From: Pontibacter burrus
GTDB taxonomy: Bacteria > Bacteroidota > Bacteroidia > Cytophagales > Hymenobacteraceae
Direction: 5' to 3'
Assembly (NCBI RefSeq): GCF_010686685.1
Contig: NZ_JAAGWD010000004.1
Coordinates: 372,001 to 436,000 of the forward strand
DNA: 64,000 bases
Part shown: in pieces, positions 9,504 to 19,796 of the stretch
How the letters are laid out: every line of letters starts with the position of its first letter
Numbering within the stretch: position 1 is the stretch's first letter
Notes under the pieces: model-generated
Database searches by the model: none
Told to the model about the DNA's origin: nothing
The model's input: the letters and a program-made list of their open reading frames with translations, nothing else
Position numbers and translations under genes: made by a program

Positions 9504-10746
9504 CTTTCTTATTCGCCTTTAGCCAGGTGCGGGCTTCTTTGTTGGCTGCAGATTTTTTATCAGATGAATTCTGTACAATCGTATAGTAGCGCTTGGCCTG
9601 CGGTTTGTCTTTTAGCTGATCACTGATACGGGCCAGGTTAAGGTAGGAGTTAATAAAATAACCTGACTCACGCTCATCCGTCATCTCGGCGTACATGATC
9701 GATTTAAGGTAATATTGCTTTGCCTTATCAAGATCGCGGTATTTGTTCTGGTTTATGTAGCCCAGAATATAGGTGGCATAGCGCCCGCTTACAGCTTCAT
9801 AGCCAGGCATTTTCTGCTCCAGCTTGTCCAGTATGTCTTGCGATACACGTTCTGCCATTGTAAAATGCCCCTGAATAAAGAGCAGTCGCGCATAAAACCG
9901 CTGAAAATAGGCATTGTCGGGGTATTTATCAGCCAGCGATTTGCTTACCTTTATCGACTCACCCAGGTTACCTTCTTCATTGGCATAGATCTTCATCAGG
10001 AAGTACTTAGCCTCTGTACCAGTATAAAAACCGTTGTTAGCTACGTGGCGCAGTTGTTTCAGCCCTAGTCTTTTATCACCATCCGGGAAGAATAGCAGTA
10101 CCGGGCGCAGCATCTTATAGTTCTCGTGAATCCAGATAGAATAATAATTGAACAGCGCCTCGCCGAAAAGGAATTCAGGGCTTAGGCCATTGCCGGCTTT
10201 GGCAATCTCCATATACTCTATGGCACGTTTGCTGTGCACGGTAGCCTTACGCCAGTTGCTGCGTTCTGAGTGCAGGCGGGCTGTAAAGCCGTTTGCCGCA
10301 GCTATAAAGAAAGCGGCTTCGGTATTATTTTCGTTGTTATCGTATAGTTTCTCAGCTTTCTGGATGGTCGTGTCCATGTAAGCAAAGAATTGCTTGTCAT
10401 ATTCCAGTGTTTTAATGTTGGATGGCAGGATTTTCCACCACTGGCTCAAACCCATCAGGAAATATGGGAGCGGGTGGTCCGGGTAGCGGCGGCGCAGCGA
10501 TTTAAATTGTTTCTCGGCACGCTCAAACTTAAAGTTGTACATGTTGTCTACAGCGCCTTCCAGTTCATACTGCACGTCTTTGTTAAGCAGCAGCATGCCC
10601 TTTACTTTCACGGCTGTTGGCAACACATCTATAGTACCAATGTTAACCTGGCGCATGGCAGTTGTATCACCGGATGTACCCTGCTGTTGTGCCGAAGCCA
10701 GCACAGGTAAGAATAAGCTTAAGGTGATGAACAAAAACTTCTTCAT
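9496..10746 (-). CDS. secreted tetratricopeptide-repeat protein
   Basis: A 416-residue protein with a clear Sec signal peptide (MKKFLFITLSLFLPVLASA, cleavage before QQQ). The rest is alpha-helical with TPR-like units, for example FEKAEKQFKSLRRRYPDHPLPYFLMGLSQWW-like spacing near residue 75 and FIQGHFTMAERVSQDILDKL near 290. It is probably periplasmic and acts as a protein-protein scaffold. Function is unknown. The gene is convergent with the glycosyltransferase operon and overlaps its last gene by 8 bases. Confidence 0.75.
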   Translation of the reverse strand: MKKFLFITLSLFLPVLASAQQQGTSGDTTAMRQVNIGTIDVLPTAVKVKGMLLLNKDVQYELEGAVDNMYNFKFERAEKQFKSLRRRYPDHPLPYFLMGLSQWWKILPSNIKTLEYDKQFFAYMDTTIQKAEKLYDNNENNTEAAFFIAAANGFTARLHSERSNWRKATVHSKRAIEYMEIAKAGNGLSPEFLFGEALFNYYSIWIHENYKMLRPVLLFFPDGDKRLGLKQLRHVANNGFYTGTEAKYFLMKIYANEEGNLGESIKVSKSLADKYPDNAYFQRFYARLLFIQGHFTMAERVSQDILDKLEQKMPGYEAVSGRYATYILGYINQNKYRDLDKAKQYYLKSIMYAEMTDERESGYFINSYLNLARISDQLKDKPQAKRYYTIVQNSSDKKSAANKEARTWLKANKKVK

Positions 10747-10854
10747 GTAAAATAGTAAAATTCTGCCTTTTAAAACGCCATCAACTACCGGCTAAAGTAG
10801 TAAAATGAGGTGTAACTTTTTATTAATTTTGAGCTCAGACCCAAATCTACAAAC

Positions 10855-11769
10855 ATGCAACTCCTGAAACAACTCTGCCAGGTACATGCCCCGTCAGGCA
10901 ACGAAAAAAATATGACTGACTTCCTGCTTAACTATATCAATCAGCATAAAGTTCAGTGGAAGGTTCAACCCGTTATAGTAAATAACGAAGATTTTCAGGA
11001 TTGTATTTTGCTTGTTTTCGGGGAGCCGCGTACCGCTGTTTTTGCCCACATGGACTCTATTGGCTTTACCGTACGCTATGGTAAACAACTTGTGCCTATT
11101 GGCGGTCCTGCCATCAAAATAGGATATAAACTTACCGGTACCGATAGCCAGGGCGAAATAAACTGCACCCTAAACTATAACGAAGAAGAGGATACCTTAC
11201 AGTATGAGTTTGAGCGTGAAATTGAACGCGGCACCGACCTCACCTTCGCCTGCGACTTCCGGGAAACCAATGAAACGGTGCAAAGCTGTTACCTGGATAA
11301 CCGGCTGGGCGTTTGGGCAGCATTAAGATTGGCCGAGAGCCTGGAAAACGGTGTTATTGCTTTTAGTTGCTGGGAGGAACATGGCGGCGGCTCTGTGGCG
11401 TATCTGGCGAAGTATATTTATGAACACTACCATGTACGCCAGGCACTGATTGCCGATATAACCTGGGTTACAGAAGGCGTGCAACCGGGCAAAGGCGTAG
11501 TGATCTCGATGCGCGATAGCCTCATTCCAAGACGCTCGTACGTTCAGAAAATCATCAGCATTGCCAAGGAGTCCGGGGTGCCTTACCAGCTGGAAGTGGA
11601 AGGAGCTGGCGGCAGCGATGCTAAAGAACTACAAAAGGCAGCTTACCCCTGGGACTGGTGCTTTGTAGGTGCCCCGGAAGATAATGTACACACACCCGAT
11701 GAAATTGTGAACAAAAACGACATCGCAAGTATGGTAAAACTATACCAGGTGCTGATGGAGAAACTATAG
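10855..11769 (+). CDS. M42-family zinc aminopeptidase-like protein
   Basis: A 304-residue cytosolic metallopeptidase of the M42 (glutamyl aminopeptidase / endoglucanase M) group. Visible features are the N-terminal [20 protein letters not shown] (first metal-ligand Asp), [16 protein letters not shown] (bridging Asp) and the catalytic Glu pair in [11 protein letters not shown], where most family members read EEVG. The C-terminal HTPDEIV supplies the last His. It is shorter than the usual 340-360 residues. A TAATTTTG -7-like box lies at 10824-10831. Confidence 0.8.
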   Translation: MQLLKQLCQVHAPSGNEKNMTDFLLNYINQHKVQWKVQPVIVNNEDFQDCILLVFGEPRTAVFAHMDSIGFTVRYGKQLVPIGGPAIKIGYKLTGTDSQGEINCTLNYNEEEDTLQYEFEREIERGTDLTFACDFRETNETVQSCYLDNRLGVWAALRLAESLENGVIAFSCWEEHGGGSVAYLAKYIYEHYHVRQALIADITWVTEGVQPGKGVVISMRDSLIPRRSYVQKIISIAKESGVPYQLEVEGAGGSDAKELQKAAYPWDWCFVGAPEDNVHTPDEIVNKNDIASMVKLYQVLMEKL

Positions 11770-12088
11770 AAGTTTTTGAGTTTGGGAGTTAGAGAGTTTA
11801 GGAGTTTGAGAGCGATAGCCTGGCTATAGTTTGAAGCTGTCCATCTACTGGCTTTACTCCCTCCTATAATAAAAAGCGCGGCTTTACAAAGGCTGCGCTT
11901 TTGTGTTTTAAACGATAGCGAGGCAGGTTTCCGTTAACTATAGCCCCAACCGGTTCAGAATAAGAACTATAGCTGATGTGCTGCAAAAGCCCTTTCATTT
12001 AAAAATATTTGGAAAATTCAAGCCTTTCGCTTTTCTTTAATAGCTATATTCTAATATTCTTTAACCAAACACTCTTAACCCTTTTTTA
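11770..12088. other. gene-free spacer before hppA
   Basis: No open reading frame is credible here. It contains a GAGTTTAGGAGTT-type tract (11779-11812) that recurs at 49.4 kb, three CTATAG cores (near 11825, 11938 and 11967), a terminator-like hairpin (11873-11904) and an AT-rich leader of about 90 bases before hppA. Confidence 0.7.
11873..11904 (+). terminator. rho-independent terminator after the M42 peptidase gene
   Basis: AAAGCGCGGC pairs with GCTGCGCTTT apart from one internal mismatch, followed by TTGTGTTTT. It lies about 100 bases after the stop. Confidence 0.7.
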
Positions 12089-14335
12089 ATGGAAAATATT
12101 CTTTACGCTATTCCAGCTCTCGGTCTGGCAGCCTTGCTGTATACTTTTGTACGCTCGGCCTGGGTAACGAGGCAGCCGGCTGGCAACGAACGCATGACCG
12201 AAATTTCGCGTCATATTGCGGATGGTGCCATGGCTTTCTTAAAAGCGGAGTACAAAGTGCTCTTCTATTTTGTAATCATTGCATGTATCTTCTTAGGCTA
12301 TCTGGGTGCCACAGGCGAGAAATCGCACTGGTCCATTGTAATAGCCTTTATTATTGGGGCTGTTTTCTCGGCTGTAGCCGGTTTTATAGGTATGCGCATC
12401 GCTACCAAAGCCAACGTGCGCACCGCCGAAGCTGCCCGTACCAGCCTGTCTCGCGCGCTGAACGTTTCGTTTGCAGGTGGCTCAGTTATGGGTATGGGCG
12501 TGGCCGGTCTGGCAGTGCTGGGTCTTGGCTCTCTGTTTATAGTGCTGTATTATACTTTTGTATATAGTGTAGGTGGCGACATTAACGGCCATGAAATGGA
12601 AGTAGCCCTGGAGGTACTAACTGGTTTTTCGCTAGGTGCTGAAAGTATTGCCCTTTTTGCCCGTGTGGGTGGCGGTATTTATACCAAAGCAGCCGACGTG
12701 GGCGCTGACCTGGTGGGTAAAGTAGAAGCCGGTATCCCGGAAGACGACCCGCGTAACCCTGCAACTATAGCTGATAACGTAGGCGATAACGTAGGCGACG
12801 TGGCTGGTATGGGTGCTGACCTTTTCGGCTCTTATGTGGCAACTATTCTGGCAACGATGGTTCTTGGTCGCGAAGTAATCTCACAGGATAATTTTGGAGG
12901 TTTAGCGCCGGTTATCCTTCCGATGCTGATTGCCGGTCTGGGTATCATTTTCTCTCTGATCGGTATGCTGTTCATCCGGGTAAGTGAGGGTGGCGATGTG
13001 CAGGCAGCGCTTAACCGTGGCAACTGGATTTCGGTTATTTTAACTGCTATCGGCTCATACTTCGTGATTCACTGGATGCTGCCGGAGCAAATGCACCTGC
13101 GCAATTTCGACTTCTCGGCAACTGATGTGTTTATAGCGGTTATAGTTGGTCTGGTGGTTGGTACCTTAATGAGTATCATCACAGAATACTATACAGCCAT
13201 GGGCAAAAAGCCTGTGAACTCTATCGTTCAGCAGTCGTCTACGGGCCATGCAACGAATATTATTGCCGGTCTGGCGGTGGGTATGCACTCTACGGTAATG
13301 CCAATTATAGTGCTGGCAGCTGGTATCGTATTATCTTATGCAGCGGCAGGTTTATACGGGGTTGCTATTGCAGCGGCTGGTATGATGGCAACTACAGCCA
13401 TGCAGCTGGCCATCGACGCTTTCGGCCCGATTGCAGATAACGCCGGAGGTATTGCCGAAATGAGTGAACTGCCAAAAGAAGTGCGTGGCAGAACAGATAT
13501 CCTGGATGCTGTTGGTAATACAACTGCAGCAACTGGTAAAGGTTTTGCCATTGCATCTGCAGCTCTTACATCGCTTGCCCTTTTTGCAGCTTTCGTTGGT
13601 ATTGCTGGCATCGACTCTATTGACCTTTACAAAGCACCTGTACTGGCAGGTCTGTTTATAGGAGCCATGATTCCGTTCATCTTCTCGGCGCTGGCAATAG
13701 CGGCAGTTGGTAGGGCAGCTATGGCCATGGTGCACGAAGTGCGTCGTCAGTTCCGCGAAATTCCGGGCATTATGGAAGGCACCGGCAAACCGGAATACGA
13801 AAAATGTGTAGCCATCTCTACACAGGCTGCTATTCGCGAAATGATGTTGCCTGGCGCCATAGCACTTATAGTTCCGATTATAGTTGGTTTTGGCTTCAGA
13901 GGAGTGTTTGAAGATACTCCGTCTGCAGAAATTCTCGGAGGTTTACTGGCCGGCGTTACCGTATCAGGTGTACTGATGGCGATGTTCCAGTCTAATGCCG
14001 GTGGCGCCTGGGATAATGCCAAGAAGTCTTTTGAGAAAGGTGTGATGATCAATGGTGTGATGGAATACAAAGGATCTGAGCCGCACAAAGCTTCTGTAAC
14101 CGGCGATACGGTAGGCGATCCTTTTAAAGATACTTCAGGCCCGAGTATGAACATCCTGATCAAACTGATGTCGATTGTATCGCTGGTGATTGCGCCGCAC
14201 ATTGCCTTAGAGCGCACGCCAGACATACCGGAAGAACCAAAGCTGAACACGGAAATACTGCAGGAGGCTCCGGCAACAGGCCAAACTATAGATTCCGAAA
14301 CTACAGTAACTATAGCTGGTATTCCAGCAAAGTAA
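12089..14335 (+). CDS. hppA: membrane-bound ion-translocating pyrophosphatase
   Basis: A 748-residue polytopic membrane protein that couples pyrophosphate hydrolysis to H+ (or Na+) pumping. It has the substrate motif [20 protein letters not shown] and the following [17 protein letters not shown], both signatures of the family. The sequence [11 protein letters not shown] has Ala where K+-independent enzymes carry Lys, so the K+-dependent class is expected. Na+ versus H+ transport cannot be settled by eye. The C-terminal tail after ALERTP is an acidic extension. The ATG follows an AT-rich leader. Confidence 0.95.
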   Translation: MENILYAIPALGLAALLYTFVRSAWVTRQPAGNERMTEISRHIADGAMAFLKAEYKVLFYFVIIACIFLGYLGATGEKSHWSIVIAFIIGAVFSAVAGFIGMRIATKANVRTAEAARTSLSRALNVSFAGGSVMGMGVAGLAVLGLGSLFIVLYYTFVYSVGGDINGHEMEVALEVLTGFSLGAESIALFARVGGGIYTKAADVGADLVGKVEAGIPEDDPRNPATIADNVGDNVGDVAGMGADLFGSYVATILATMVLGREVISQDNFGGLAPVILPMLIAGLGIIFSLIGMLFIRVSEGGDVQAALNRGNWISVILTAIGSYFVIHWMLPEQMHLRNFDFSATDVFIAVIVGLVVGTLMSIITEYYTAMGKKPVNSIVQQSSTGHATNIIAGLAVGMHSTVMPIIVLAAGIVLSYAAAGLYGVAIAAAGMMATTAMQLAIDAFGPIADNAGGIAEMSELPKEVRGRTDILDAVGNTTAATGKGFAIASAALTSLALFAAFVGIAGIDSIDLYKAPVLAGLFIGAMIPFIFSALAIAAVGRAAMAMVHEVRRQFREIPGIMEGTGKPEYEKCVAISTQAAIREMMLPGAIALIVPIIVGFGFRGVFEDTPSAEILGGLLAGVTVSGVLMAMFQSNAGGAWDNAKKSFEKGVMINGVMEYKGSEPHKASVTGDTVGDPFKDTSGPSMNILIKLMSIVSLVIAPHIALERTPDIPEEPKLNTEILQEAPATGQTIDSETTVTIAGIPAK

Positions 14336-14360
14336 CCACTGCCAGCCAACAGAGTATAAA

Positions 14361-14393
14361 GAAGCCCGGCGTAAAGGTCGGGCTTCTTTTTTT
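14361..14393 (+). terminator. rho-independent terminator after hppA
   Basis: GAAGCCCG pairs with CGGGCTTC around a ten-base loop, followed by seven T. Confidence 0.9.
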
Positions 14394-14410
14394 ATCATAT
14401 TGTAAAATGC

Positions 14411-14418
14411 TACCTTTG
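14411..14418 (+). promoter_or_regulatory. candidate -7 box for hpt
   Basis: TACCTTTG matches TAnnTTTG and would place transcription start near 14425. That supports the hpt start at 14442 over the in-frame ATG at 14418, which lies within this box. Confidence 0.5.
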
Positions 14419-14441
14419 TGCAATTCACAAACAGCCTAATT

Positions 14442-14984
14442 ATGAACCCCCGTACAATCACGCTGCACGACTGCGATTTTAGCACATACCTGTACGAAGA
14501 AGAGATCATTGCCCGCATCACCATGCTTGCCGAGCAGATCAGCCTGGATTACGAAGGCAAAAGCCCGCTTTTTCTAGCTGTGCTCAACGGCTCCTTTATG
14601 TTTGCTGCCGACCTGCTGAAACGTGTTTCTATCCCCTGCGAGATCGCTTTTATCCGTTTATCGTCTTATCAGGATATGGAAAGTACAGGGAAAGTAAAAG
14701 AAGTGCTGGGCCTTACTGAAAATGTGGAGGGTCGCCATATCATTGTGCTCGAAGATATAGTTGATACGGGCCACACGGTACATAACCTGTTGCAGCAACT
14801 ACAGGCAAAAGGACCTGCTTCTGTCGAGATAGCTTCTTTGCTGATGAAACCGGATTGCTTACAGCATCAGCTGGATGTAAAATACGTGGCCAAAGCGATA
14901 CCGAATGATTTTGTGGTAGGGTATGGACTGGATTATAACGGCCTGGGGCGCAACCTGCGCGATATCTATAAAATCGTATCCTAA
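14442..14984 (+). CDS. hpt: hypoxanthine phosphoribosyltransferase
   Basis: A 180-residue purine-salvage enzyme that transfers phosphoribose from PRPP to hypoxanthine or guanine. The PRPP-binding loop is VLEDIVDTGHT. The N-terminal half has FLAVLNGSFMFAADL, and the C-terminal half has FVVGYGLDYNG, as in bacterial Hpt. I prefer the start MNPRTITL at 14442 because a candidate promoter -7 box covers the upstream ATG at 14418. It lies alone between a terminator and adk. Confidence 0.9.
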   Translation: MNPRTITLHDCDFSTYLYEEEIIARITMLAEQISLDYEGKSPLFLAVLNGSFMFAADLLKRVSIPCEIAFIRLSSYQDMESTGKVKEVLGLTENVEGRHIIVLEDIVDTGHTVHNLLQQLQAKGPASVEIASLLMKPDCLQHQLDVKYVAKAIPNDFVVGYGLDYNGLGRNLRDIYKIVS

Positions 14985-15098
14985 ATTATTTATTCATACC
15001 AGCTTATGCCTGTAACCGATAGGTGCTGCCTGCGGTTAAAAAAGTAAGCACTTCAGAAATTTTATACTTATTTTTGATTTTTATTACAAACTTAAGAT

Positions 15099-15692
15099 AT
15101 GCTTAACATCGTTTTATTCGGTCCTCCAGGTGCTGGTAAAGGCACGCAAAGCCAGAAGCTGATCGAAAAATATAGTTTGATACATCTTTCGACCGGCGAT
15201 TTGCTGCGCTCTGAAATTGCAGCTGGTACCGAACTCGGGCTGAAAGCAAAATCTTTGATGGATAACGGCCTGCTTGTTCCGGATGAAGTGGTGATCGGTA
15301 TGATCTCCAACAAAGTGCTTGAGAACAAGAGCGCCGGCGGCTTCATTTTTGATGGTTTTCCGCGTACTGTTCCTCAGGCACAGGGGCTGGATAAGCTACT
15401 GTTAGAGCATGGCACTGAAATTTCCTGCATGATTGCCCTGAAAGTAGACGACGAAGAGCTGACGAAACGCCTGCTGCTTCGTGGTAAAACTTCAGGTCGC
15501 CCGGATGATCAGAACGAAGAGCTGATCCGGAAGCGTGTAGATGAATACAACACCAAAACCACGCCGGTAGCTGACTACTATGCAGGGCAGGGTAAGTTCT
15601 TTGCCGTAGATGGCATTGGCGAGATTGATGAGATCTTTGGATCTATCTGCAGTAAGATAGATGCATTGAAAGCGAAGAAAGAAGAAAAGTAA
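15099..15692 (+). CDS. adk: adenylate kinase
   Basis: A 197-residue nucleotide kinase interconverting ATP + AMP and 2 ADP. The P-loop GPPGAGKGTQ begins at residue 7. STGDLLRSEI and DGFPRTVPQA form the AMP-binding and core regions, and LLLRGKTSGRPDD is the lid. The lid is the short form without zinc-binding cysteines, which explains the length of under 200 residues. It is followed by obg after 36 bases, probably in one transcript. Confidence 0.95.
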   Translation: MLNIVLFGPPGAGKGTQSQKLIEKYSLIHLSTGDLLRSEIAAGTELGLKAKSLMDNGLLVPDEVVIGMISNKVLENKSAGGFIFDGFPRTVPQAQGLDKLLLEHGTEISCMIALKVDDEELTKRLLLRGKTSGRPDDQNEELIRKRVDEYNTKTTPVADYYAGQGKFFAVDGIGEIDEIFGSICSKIDALKAKKEEK

Positions 15693-15728
15693 GAACTATA
15701 GCGCCCAAAGCGCATACCCATACCAGAT

Positions 15729-16721
15729 TTGGCATCATCCAACTTTATAGATTACGTTAAAATATGCTCCCGCTCCGGACACGGCGGCGGCGGCTCCGCG
15801 CACTTGCACCGCGATAAGAAAACCGCTAAAGGTGGACCTGACGGTGGAGACGGTGGCCGTGGCGGGCATGTTATATTAAAAGGCAACTCACAGCTCTGGA
15901 CGCTGCTGCACCTGCAGTACCGTAAGCACGTGATTGCCGAAAATGGCCATAACGGTGGCCCAAGCCACTCCAGTGGCGCTCAGGGTGGAGACCAGGTACT
16001 GGAAGTTCCGCTTGGTACAGTTGCCAAAAACGCCGAGACCGGTGAGATAATGTGCGAAATAACCGAAGACGGACAGGAGATCATCCTCACACCTGGTGGC
16101 CGTGGTGGATTAGGAAACGCGCATTTTAAATCGCCTACAAACCAGACGCCACGCTATGCACAGCCCGGCGAACCTGGCATAGAGGAGTGGGTAGTGCTGG
16201 AACTGAAACTACTGGCCGATGTTGGTTTGGTAGGTTTTCCGAATGCCGGTAAATCCACACTGTTATCTGTAGTTTCGGCAGCTAAACCTAAAATTGCAAA
16301 CTATCCTTTTACTACTTTAGAGCCTAACTTAGGTGTAGTAGCTTACCGCGACTATAAATCTTTCGTGATGGCCGATATTCCGGGGATTATTGAAGGTGCT
16401 TCGGAAGGTAAAGGCTTGGGATTACGCTTTTTACGCCACATAGAGCGGAACTCCATGCTGTTATTCATGGTTTCATGTGAGAGTGCCGACATTGCAGAAG
16501 AGTACAATATTCTGCTGCACGAGCTGGAAACCTATAACCCGGAGTTGCTGGATAAAAAGCGCATACTTGCCATTACCAAATCCGATATGCTGGATGAGGA
16601 ACTGGAAAACGAGATGCGCAAAACGTTGCCTAAAGAACTGGAAACCGTTTTCATATCCAGTATAACCGGTAAAAATATAACCCAACTGAAAGATATGATC
16701 TGGAACGCACTTAACAGCTAA
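15729..16721 (+). CDS. obg: GTPase Obg/CgtA
   Basis: A 330-residue ribosome-associated GTPase. The glycine-rich Obg fold fills residues 1-158 ([22 protein letters not shown]). The G domain has GFPNAGKST (P-loop near 168), DIPGIIEGA and TKSD. The start is a TTG at 15729. It was chosen because Obg proteins begin with M-x3-FIDYVKI and the next ATG would remove the Obg domain. The long C-terminal extension of some Obg proteins is absent. Confidence 0.95.
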   Translation: MASSNFIDYVKICSRSGHGGGGSAHLHRDKKTAKGGPDGGDGGRGGHVILKGNSQLWTLLHLQYRKHVIAENGHNGGPSHSSGAQGGDQVLEVPLGTVAKNAETGEIMCEITEDGQEIILTPGGRGGLGNAHFKSPTNQTPRYAQPGEPGIEEWVVLELKLLADVGLVGFPNAGKSTLLSVVSAAKPKIANYPFTTLEPNLGVVAYRDYKSFVMADIPGIIEGASEGKGLGLRFLRHIERNSMLLFMVSCESADIAEEYNILLHELETYNPELLDKKRILAITKSDMLDEELENEMRKTLPKELETVFISSITGKNITQLKDMIWNALNS

Positions 16722-16747
16722 GCCAGTTTCTATAGTTATAGTTACAG

Positions 16748-16786
16748 ATCGGTAGAGGCTCCCAGGCTGTCTACCGATTTTTTTTA
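16748..16786 (+). terminator. rho-independent terminator after obg
   Basis: ATCGGTAGA pairs with TCTACCGAT, followed by a run of seven T. Confidence 0.9.
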
Positions 16787-16884
16787 AAGCATCTCCGATG
16801 CTGATTGTTAAATGGTTGGGTGGTTAAATTGTTAAGATTTGCGAGAAACAACAATAAACAATTTAGCAATTCGACAATTAAACC

Positions 16885-16901
16885 TGTGCCAGAATGGCAC
16901 A
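16885..16901. promoter_or_regulatory. inverted repeat upstream of grpE-dnaJ, possible heat-shock operator
   Basis: TGTGCCA-GAA-TGGCACA is a perfect 7-base inverted repeat with a 3-base spacer. It lies 67 bases before grpE and is followed by a further half-site TTTGGCA at 16910-16916. Its position before a chaperone operon suggests control of heat-shock expression. This is inference, as the sequence is not the CIRCE element. Confidence 0.45.
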
Positions 16902-16968
16902 AGCAGCGGTTTGGCAAGACAATTGAAAAGACAAAATAGACCTATTCATCTAACTTTTTTAAGGCATT

Positions 16969-17541
16969 ATGTCAGATAAAGATATTAAAAAAGAGCAGGA
17001 GCACGAGGAGTTGCAAGAGAACACTGCCAGTGCTGAAACGGAAGAAAATCTGAACCAGGCAGACGAAACCGAAAAGACCGCAACAGAAGCCCCGGAAGAT
17101 AGTACGGTTGCAGAGTTGGCAGAAATGAAAGATAAATACATCAGGCTGATGGCAGAGTTTGAAAACTTCAGACGCCGCACGGCAAAAGAACGCATCGACC
17201 TGATTAAAACTGCCAACGAAGACCTGATGAGCAACCTGCTGCCGGTGCTGGATGATATGGAGCGCGCGCAACAGTCGATGGAGGAAACCAAAGATGTAGA
17301 TGCGCTGTTGCAGGGCCTGGAGCTTGTATTCCATAAACTGAAGCTTACACTAAATCAAAAAGGGCTGCAGTTAATGGATTTAAAGCCCGGCGACGATTTC
17401 GATGCTGATTTTCATGAGGCTGTAACACAAATTCCGGCACCGTCAGAAGACCTGAGGGGCAAAATTGTGGACGTACTTGAGAAAGGCTATATGCTGAATG
17501 AAAAGGTTGTCCGTTTCGCTAAAGTTGTAATAGGAGCGTAA
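16969..17541 (+). CDS. grpE: nucleotide exchange factor GrpE
   Basis: A 190-residue co-chaperone that releases ADP from DnaK. The acidic N-terminus (residues 1-50) leads into a long coiled coil, with [22 protein letters not shown] near 47-68. The C-terminal beta head has [16 protein letters not shown] and [17 protein letters not shown]. It is followed after 4 bases by dnaJ, so the two form an operon, preceded by a candidate operator at 16885. dnaK is not in the window. Confidence 0.95.
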   Translation: MSDKDIKKEQEHEELQENTASAETEENLNQADETEKTATEAPEDSTVAELAEMKDKYIRLMAEFENFRRRTAKERIDLIKTANEDLMSNLLPVLDDMERAQQSMEETKDVDALLQGLELVFHKLKLTLNQKGLQLMDLKPGDDFDADFHEAVTQIPAPSEDLRGKIVDVLEKGYMLNEKVVRFAKVVIGA

Positions 17542-17545
17542 GCTA

Positions 17546-18691
17546 ATGGCTAAGAGAGATTATTATGAGGTGCTGGAGGTAAGCAAAGGAGCTTCGCAAG
17601 AGGAGATCAAAAAAGCTTACCGCAAACTGGCCATTAAATACCACCCGGACAAAAACCCGGATGACCACACTGCTGAAGACAAGTTTAAGGAAGCGGCTGA
17701 GGCATACGAGGTATTAAGCGATCCTCAGAAACGTCAACGATACGATCAGTTCGGCCATCAGGGTATGAATGGTGGCTTCGGCGGCGGTGGCATGAACATG
17801 GAAGATATCTTCTCGCAATTCGGAGATATTTTTGGTGGTGGCAGCCCGTTTGAAAGCTTTTTTGGTGGCGGTGGTCGCTCAGGAGGCGGACGTCGTCAGC
17901 GTAAAGGCAGCAACCTGCGCATTAAACTTAAGCTTAACCTGGAGGAGATTGCCAACGGCGTTGAGAAAAAGATAAAGGTTAAACGTTATGTAGCCTGCGG
18001 TACCTGTGGTGGTAACGGTGCTAAAAATGGTACTGATATGCAGACCTGCGGTCAGTGCCAGGGCTCGGGCCAGGTGCGCAAGGTGGTAAACACTATGTTG
18101 GGCCAGATGGTGAGCACAGCAACGTGCCCTACCTGTAACGGCGAAGGCCGCATTGTAACCCGCAACTGCGATGTTTGTCATGGCAGCGGTAGAGAGTTAC
18201 AGGAAGAAGTGATCACGATTAATGTACCTGCCGGTGTTATGGATGGCATGCAGCTGTCTATGAGCGGTAAGGGTAACGTACCAGAGCGCGGTGGCGTGGC
18301 CGGCGACCTGCTGATCCAGATCGAAGAAGAAGTACATCCTACCCTGAAGCGTGATGGTAATAACATCATTTACGACCAGTACATCAGCTTTGTAGATGCA
18401 GCGCTGGGTGCTGATATAGAAGTACCAACTATAACCGGTAAGGTGAAAATTAACATAAAACCAGGCACACAGAGCGGTGAAATCTTCAGGCTGCGTGGCA
18501 AAGGTATAAAAGACATTAACGGATATGGAAAAGGCGATCAGCTGATCCATGTGAATGTCTGGACACCGAAGAGCCTGAGTGCTGATGAGCGTGCTACATT
18601 GGAGCGCCTTCGCGATTCTGATAACTTTGCGCCGCACCCGGGCAAGAACGAAAAAAGCTTCTTTGAGAAAGTGAAAGACTACTTTCAATAA
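17546..18691 (+). CDS. dnaJ: chaperone DnaJ
   Basis: A 381-residue Hsp40 with the full type I layout. The J domain (residues 4-68) has HPD at 33-35. A G/F-rich linker follows with repeated FGGG, then four zinc-binding C-x2-C-x-G-x-G repeats ([32 protein letters not shown]), then the C-terminal substrate domains. It stimulates DnaK ATPase and delivers unfolded clients. It is cotranscribed with grpE. Confidence 0.97.
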   Translation: MAKRDYYEVLEVSKGASQEEIKKAYRKLAIKYHPDKNPDDHTAEDKFKEAAEAYEVLSDPQKRQRYDQFGHQGMNGGFGGGGMNMEDIFSQFGDIFGGGSPFESFFGGGGRSGGGRRQRKGSNLRIKLKLNLEEIANGVEKKIKVKRYVACGTCGGNGAKNGTDMQTCGQCQGSGQVRKVVNTMLGQMVSTATCPTCNGEGRIVTRNCDVCHGSGRELQEEVITINVPAGVMDGMQLSMSGKGNVPERGGVAGDLLIQIEEEVHPTLKRDGNNIIYDQYISFVDAALGADIEVPTITGKVKINIKPGTQSGEIFRLRGKGIKDINGYGKGDQLIHVNVWTPKSLSADERATLERLRDSDNFAPHPGKNEKSFFEKVKDYFQ

Positions 18692-18709
18692 GTAACTATA
18701 ACTATAGAT

Positions 18710-18743
18710 AAGAGCCGGTCCTTCTGCTGAAGGACCGGCTCTT
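18710..18743 (+). terminator. strong hairpin after dnaJ
   Basis: A perfect 15-base-pair stem starting AAGAGCCGGTCC has a 4-base loop. The T-tail is weak (CTGTTTA), but the position after the operon fits a terminator. Confidence 0.75.
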
Positions 18744-18830
18744 CTGTTTATACTCTGACTTCAACTATAACTTCTTTATCTAGATACAATTCCGGTTTGT
18801 CGAAAAATATAGGATACACATAATATAGTG

Positions 18831-18861
18831 TTGTCGTTCTGAGCAGATAAAGTTAATTTTG
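18831..18861 (+). promoter_or_regulatory. Bacteroidota promoter for the ABC exporter genes
   Basis: TTG (18831-18833) is followed after exactly 20 bases by TAATTTTG (18854-18861). This matches the -33 TTG and -7 TAnnTTTG consensus with correct spacing, 23 bases before the start codon. Confidence 0.7.
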
Positions 18862-18884
18862 ATTACACTAAATGGTTTTCAGTT

Positions 18885-19796
18885 TTGAGTATTCTAAAGA
18901 TTGACGGCGTTTCGAAACGCTATGCCAACCATACTGCCTTAGATAATGTCAGTTTCTCTATACCTGCTGGCTGCATTTTTGGCTTATTAGGCCCTAACGG
19001 AGCTGGTAAAACTTCCCTTATCCGTATAATAACCCAGATAACCGGTGCTGACGAAGGAGAAATTTACTTCCGTGGCGAACGCCTGAAGCCCGACCATATC
19101 AAGGAAATGGGTTATCTGCCGGAAGAACGCGGACTCTACAAAAAAATGAAAGTGGGTGAGCAATTGCTTTACCTGGCGCAGCTTAAAGGGTTGTCTAAAG
19201 CAGAAGCTACTGCCCGTATCAAAACCTGGATAGACCGTTTTGAGATACGCGAGTGGCTGGGCAAGAACATAGAAGACCTGTCGAAGGGGATGCAGCAGAA
19301 AGTACAGTTTATTGCTACGGTACTGCACGAGCCGTCACTCATCATCCTGGATGAGCCTTTCTCTGGCTTCGACCCGATCAACGCCAACCTTATAAAAGAT
19401 GAGATACTGAGGCTGCGCGATAACGGAGCAACCATCATCTTCTCTACGCACCGCATGGAGTCGGTGGAGGAGCTTTGCGACCATATTTCCCTGATTAACC
19501 GATCTAAAAAAGTACTTGACGGCCCGGTGCGCGAAATTAAAGATGCCTACAAGACCGATACCTTTCAGATAATCGGTAATGGCCATTTGATGATCACTTC
19601 TCCGGATTTTGAAGTACTGGAGCAGCATGAGAACCACGGAGTTTTCCGGGCAAACGTAAGAATATTAAACCAGGCAAAACCAAATGACCTGCTGCGCTAT
19701 CTGATTGACAGAGTGGAAGTACATTCATTTGTAGAGCTGGTACCAAGCATTAACGACATTTTTATCCGTAAAGTAAAGGAAACACACCATGCGTAA
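18885..19796 (+). CDS. ABC transporter ATP-binding protein (NatA/DrrA type)
   Basis: A 303-residue ATPase with Walker A GPNGAGKTS, the ABC signature LSKGMQQKVQ and Walker B LIILDEPFSG followed by the switch His in STHRMESVEE. The family energises export by a separate membrane subunit, here the next gene, which overlaps it by 8 bases. The start is a TTG at 18885, 23 bases after a good promoter, since no ATG precedes the conserved ILKIDGVSKRY. The C-terminal 80 residues are the DUF4162-like tail often seen in Bacteroidota exporters. Confidence 0.9.
   Translation: MSILKIDGVSKRYANHTALDNVSFSIPAGCIFGLLGPNGAGKTSLIRIITQITGADEGEIYFRGERLKPDHIKEMGYLPEERGLYKKMKVGEQLLYLAQLKGLSKAEATARIKTWIDRFEIREWLGKNIEDLSKGMQQKVQFIATVLHEPSLIILDEPFSGFDPINANLIKDEILRLRDNGATIIFSTHRMESVEELCDHISLINRSKKVLDGPVREIKDAYKTDTFQIIGNGHLMITSPDFEVLEQHENHGVFRANVRILNQAKPNDLLRYLIDRVEVHSFVELVPSINDIFIRKVKETHHA

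Noticed and set aside
16896..16916. Sigma-54 promoter (TGGCAC ... TTGGCA) before grpE
   Set aside because: The distance between the GG and GC dinucleotides is 18 bases, not the required 12 or so. The inverted repeat explains the TGGCAC better.
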